Below the pieces are notes generated by a model. It was not told the DNA's origin, searched no databases, and saw nothing but the letters and a program-made list of their open reading frames with translations. Made by a program: the position numbers and the translations under genes. This document shows positions 55,601 through 61,600 of a stretch of 64,000 bases of DNA, in pieces. The stretch comes from Gibbula magus (taxonomy: Eukaryota; Mollusca; Gastropoda; Trochida; Trochidae): positions 78,773,936 to 78,837,935 of the forward strand of contig OW388291.1 in the NCBI GenBank assembly GCA_936450465.1, written 5' to 3'. Positions within the stretch are counted from its first letter, which is position 1. Every line of letters begins with the position of its first letter.

Positions 55601-58600
55601 TTATTATGTTGATCACGTTTTCTTTCATAACTGCAATGGTGAATTAGAAATATAATTCGCATAGGAGATCCATCAAATCAAATATTAAGGCAATATTGTA
55701 AACAGAGGGGGGTAAATATTGTGATATTACGTCCTTCATCCTAATTATGTCCATGACTAAAATGCATTCACATGACTTCTGCAGGATTGTAACCACGCCC
55801 ACTCCAACGAGGAACTTCTGAGAGCTAAAGTGCAGTCAATAGTAGAATGTTTTTTCGAATCCGTCACAGCACCAGCATTACAGGTAACGATGCAGTATAT
55901 TCTGTAATTAAAATTGATAAGGACACTATAACCTTTCTTAGGTCTTTCCTTTCAAGGTACATGGATACATATAGCTTTTTGTCCTTCACATACAATACAA
56001 TTGTCAATCTGTGATCTTCATTCAAAATATCCAGTAGAAATTAATACATTCCACATCATCGATATCATTCGTTTATTTTCGTTCTTCGATACTTCAAAAA
56101 CAAAAAGCATATTTTATGGATGATCAACGTTTTTCCTTTTTCGGTATAGTTCATTATACCGTTATCAAGCATATGATATATTAAATTTATAACGGAGTAA
56201 ATAAATCTTTTACATAACACCAACTTCTAGAATGCCTCTCAAACAGTTTCAATGCTCAAGTTTACAGTATACATTCATTGTATTCAAATACATGGTATAT
56301 TGTAAATTGATATTGTTAAACTCAAAATGCAGACAGTCATCGTTACACGCACTATTCAGAACTTAAATATGAGAAACAGTACAGATTCTTATGCAAAACA
56401 TGGAATTGTAAGACATAAGTACGAATATTTATATATATATTTTGTTACTGAAATAACTATAAGATAAGCTAAAATCTACTTCATAGCATAGGATAGCTTC
56501 CTGCTATTGTCACATTTTGAAAGCGACATAACGAAGCATGATGTCTTCTCAATGTTAATGACGTCAAGGACATCGTATGAACATATGAACCTCTATTTCC
56601 TGGGAGGTAATACTATACCATATCATTAGTACTCACTGTTCACATGCATTTTAAAAAAGACTAAGTGCCAGTGATAAAGTTAGCAAATCGCCATAGATGT
56701 CATAAAATGTAATAGCACCACATAGTATCTTAGTGAACGATGTTTTAATATCTGGTAAGTACATCTGAAAGTGAATGTGATTACAGGTGGACGTGACACC
56801 TGAGACACACTCCAAGACGTCCAAGGCTATAACACGCTACCTGGTGGGTAAGGATGTCAGTCCTAACGTGTTTGACGAGGCCCAGCTGCAGGTGTTCAGA
56901 GAACTGCTCCCCTACTGGGCGGGCTTCATGAAGTCTTTCGCTACATCAGAGAGCAAGAAGAAACCACCGAGTAAGATGATGTTGATAATGCTTTTTGTTT
57001 TATCTCCATTAGTTGAAAGATTATGAACATAGAGCAAGATGAGCAAAGATGACACTGATATATGAAACAGCAACATAATTAATTCACCGGAAAAAGGGTC
57101 TACTTCATGTGAACCTAAAGTTTTCTATCTGACCAATATCTAATAACGTCATATTTGATACTGCAGCTAGGCATTTCTTGCTACTTTGAGTTTGTAAATA
57201 TCTACACAGCAGTTATAATCAGAATTTTCATTTACTTCCTTTGGTACTTTGCCTAAACACACATTCTTTTTGTTTTTCTACTGAATGCAAACACGAGGAA
57301 GATACACATTCTATTTAATGTGTCTATGTCATACATTTGTCATGTATCTCTTGAAGGTTGAGCAATCGACAAGCCATTATGTTTGTGCTGATGCCGCATC
57401 TCGTTTGTGGGCATCTTTTAATTGTGTTTATTTTAAACTGAAGTTTACACGTGGGACATGGTATATATTAGCACAGGTAATGTAACTATAACACATTCAA
57501 TATTTTTAGTTGCTCCATGTCATTCATTTCTTCTTCTTCTTCACTACAGAAACCAAGTACCAGAAGATGGTAGAGAAGCGGATGGACTCCATCCAGAACT
57601 ACCAGATCCCAAACTCTAACTTCACCCTCCCCCCTATACCAGAGGGAGCGGTACCAGCCTTCACTATAACGCTCTCAGAGGGAGTCAAGTTCAAGGTAAG
57701 CTTGGTACCATCTTTACAGTTATATTACCACTTATGTTAGTGGTATGATTGACGTTACCACTAGTTACAATTTGATACACTTTTTTGTGCCGTTTGACAC
57801 AGTATTTATTTTGATTTAAAAAAATTCCTTTATAAAATCCAGTTACTGAACTAACATTCGATTCACGAATAACATACCACTTAACAACCCATCTTTATTG
57901 TCAATAACACAATCACTTTTGAATTGAATTGAGATCCTTTTTTAAAAAAAACACCCTGTCCCCCTTTGTTTGCAATTTGATTTGTCATCCGTGATATGTC
58001 CCGTTCGTGTTGTACATGTTTTATTCCGGCCCAGTATTGATTAAAAGTTCCTTTCATTCTCTAAAAGCAAAATGACAAGGCAATGTGTAACATGTGAATT
58101 CCATATTAATTGTTTGTGTAGGCTGAGCCAACCTACTGAGGTAAATATTCGTAACTTATGTATGGTGGACGTACATTGTATTGTTATATATATATATTGT
58201 CTTGTTCAATATTGATATTGTCAAAAACACAGTGAGATCACAGAAGAAACAAACACTTGTTAAATGTACAGTATATGCAAAGTTACTTGTAATGTTGTGA
58301 TTGTCGTATTGAAAGTAGTCAAATGAGTGCATGACAACAATATAGTGTGGCAATTTTGTTAAAATAAATGTCTTCAAATCGTAAGTTTATGGACCGATTC
58401 ATTAGAAATGAATTTAATATCCTTTTGTCTTAATTTTACCATGTTATCTCTTATTACATTCAATTTGTGTTATGAAGTCCCATTCTGTAACCTAATTTTG
58501 TAAAGAATTCAGCTGGTAGTTGAACATTTATTGATTTATAATATCACATTGACACAATAATTATTTGTTTCAGAAATGGATTTATTATTAATAATCAGGT

Positions 58601-61600
58601 TATGATTTGTAAGGATATTTACACCATTGAAAAATATTTGAAAACGTTAATGTCATTATGCTTAATGCAATACTAAATCCCTGGCTTTTAATAATTTTGG
58701 ACAATGCATTAAGAAAAGGTTACACAATAAATGCCTTAAAATTAAACTGTTCCCTACATTTTTTTCTAACCCCAGATGGTAAGCAGCGGATAGTGATGCT
58801 TATGATCCCTTAGAATCCCTTCCAAAATTATCTCGCAATTACAGACAGTCAGTAAACAGACATCCCCTGAATTGGAAGGTTGGTAAGGACAACGCCCACA
58901 GGTAATAGAGAACAGTCCACTGGTCATTCGTTAGCTGAATGGGTTTCTCAAATTTCACTGGCAACATATACACCAATTGCAACAAGCTTAACTGGATACT
59001 CTTGTTTATTTGTTATTGTTGCTCCGTTATGACAAGTATCTATCTAAGATGGCCACTGAACCATACATGTTTGCAGGCTGTCTGTTATTGGGAGGACATG
59101 CCTCCGTTAGTCTAAATCCCTTCCCTCCCCTTCCTCTCCTACCACCCCCTGTGTTAGATACAATCTGCTAACCCCTTCTTAACCCCATCTTATTTCAGCC
59201 AGTCTCAGAAGGCTCGATAGTTATGTCTATCTCTGACAGAATGTCAGACCCTGGCGCTAGCTTGCCTATTAAAACTCCCCCTTAATGTTTGTTGGGGTAA
59301 GTCACTGTGTGGCGTTTTGGAGGCATGTAGAAATTTATACTCTGCACAAAAGTAAAATATCACTCCCAATTTTCAATATTTGATTTTTAGCTCATCAGGC
59401 CTGAAAGGCCCGATTGGCTTATGACATGGCATGGTGTCCGGCGTCCGTCCATCCGTCCATCCGTCCATCCGTCCGTCCGTAAACTTTTCGCTTTTTCGAC
59501 TTCTTCTCCAGAACCAATGACTCCACAGGGCTGAAATTTCATGTGCAGACTCCTTGGCCAATGGGGATTCTAAATTGTAGATTTTGTGACCCCAATAAAC
59601 CAAATGGGGTCACAGGGGTCACATCCTTAAAAACCTATTTTCATCTTCTTCTCCAGTTCCAAAAGGTCTAGAGAGCTGAAAAGTTGTGTGCAGACTCCTT
59701 GGCCAATGGGGATTCTAAATTGTAGATTTTGTGACCCCATGACCCCAAATGGGGTCACCGGGGTCACATCCTTAAAAACCTATTTTCATCTTCTTCTCCA
59801 GTTCCAAAAGGTCTAGAGAGCTGAATAGTTGTGTGCAGACTCCTTGGCCAATGGGGATTCTAAATTGTAGATTTTGTGACCCCATGACCCCAAATGGGGT
59901 CACAGGGGTCACATCCTTAAAAACCTATTTTCATCTTCTTCTCCAGTTCCAAAAGGTCTAGAGAGCTGAAAAGTTGTGTGCAGACTCCTTGGCTCATGAG
60001 GATTCTTAATTGTAGATTTCGTGACCCCATGACCCCAAATTGGGTCACTGTGGTCACATCCTTAAAAACCTATTTTTATCTTCTTCTCCAGTTCCAAAAG
60101 GTGTAGAGAGCTGAAAAGTTGTGTGCAGACTCCCTGGCCAATGGGGATTCTAAATGGTGACCCTGTGGTGCCCCAAATAAGGGCTCCAAGCCATGACCTA
60201 AAAATCTATTTCAGTCTTCATCATTAAACAATATAAACCCTGATGAGCTACAGAGCCCATGGCTCTATTTTTAATCATTCATTTTTAAATATTGAATTTT
60301 GTGATGATTCTTTTGTAGAGTATAATATTGATCGCTAGCTGGTTAGGTGTTTCATTACTTCATAGGTTTTTAAGATTGTTTGTGAAGTTGCAAAATATAT
60401 GCTTATATATTTATATAGAAACATTGTATCTATTGAGAAGTAACATGATGTATATCAATAATCAATAAACAACCAGGTTACAGCACGAATTAATGTAGAG
60501 TGTTGATGTCTCAAATGAATTATTCTGTACAAACAAATAATTGATTTGTTAATAAGGAATTATTTTGACACTTTTTAAAACGTCTTTTTATAGTTGCGTC
60601 AATGAAAGCAGATAATTTCTAAACGTTCAGAAATAAACAGCATTGAATACACAAAAATGTACTAAAATGACTCAAATCAATAAAAATAATTAAACAAGTT
60701 GTCATCGAACTCTACCACTAGACATCTTGATTGGAAATTGACCAAACATTTATCTTGTCTACACCAGCAGTTTTAGTTTAGTTTTGAAAGCGTAGTAATA
60801 CATTATATATTACATATCATACATCCCATAGTTTGCGTAGAAGTGCTTCCCCGACCCCGACCGTGTATTCCATAATGTTTTTGTGGCAATTAATTATTGT
60901 ATGATGATAAGGGTGCCCCCCTGCTAGAGTGCTTATTGTAATGTTGTGGCATTCATTTACCATTACATTTGATAAGTCTTATACAGTAGGTTCGTTCATA
61001 ACTTTAGGACATATAAAAGTACATCTCCATCCATAAATAAATGATTTATGGACATATTTACCTTCAGTTGATGTCATTTATATAACAGACTTATACTTAG
61101 CACGAATATGCAAATATGCATGCAATGGTTGTAATAAATGATAGAATGTCTAAATTTAGCAAAATGGGTTTGAAAACTAAATATGTGATCAAATATGCAA
61201 AACAGATAAAGCAATATTTTTAAGAATACGAGTTATTCATCACTTGTGTGTTTTTGTTAAACAGCAACCAGTAAGTATAATATTGTGGTGTAACTAATGG
61301 TGACTAACAACAAAGATTATCATCAATTCACGGAGATACTATACTAATCCAAACTACGACGGTACATCGTTTAAATGACTTATGAATTATGATTTCACTT
61401 ACAATTACTGACTATGGTGTCAAGATTCAAGACATACATGTCTAGTTTGTTACCATACAATTTATATGATCTTCATTATCATAAGGAATTCTTGAATTAT
61501 TATTCATTCAAATGTGCATACTACTCTTATTATTAATTTCACTTTCAAATTTGATAAACTAGAAGTGTTATATTTTTTTAATCATGCTTACTGTTACCTG

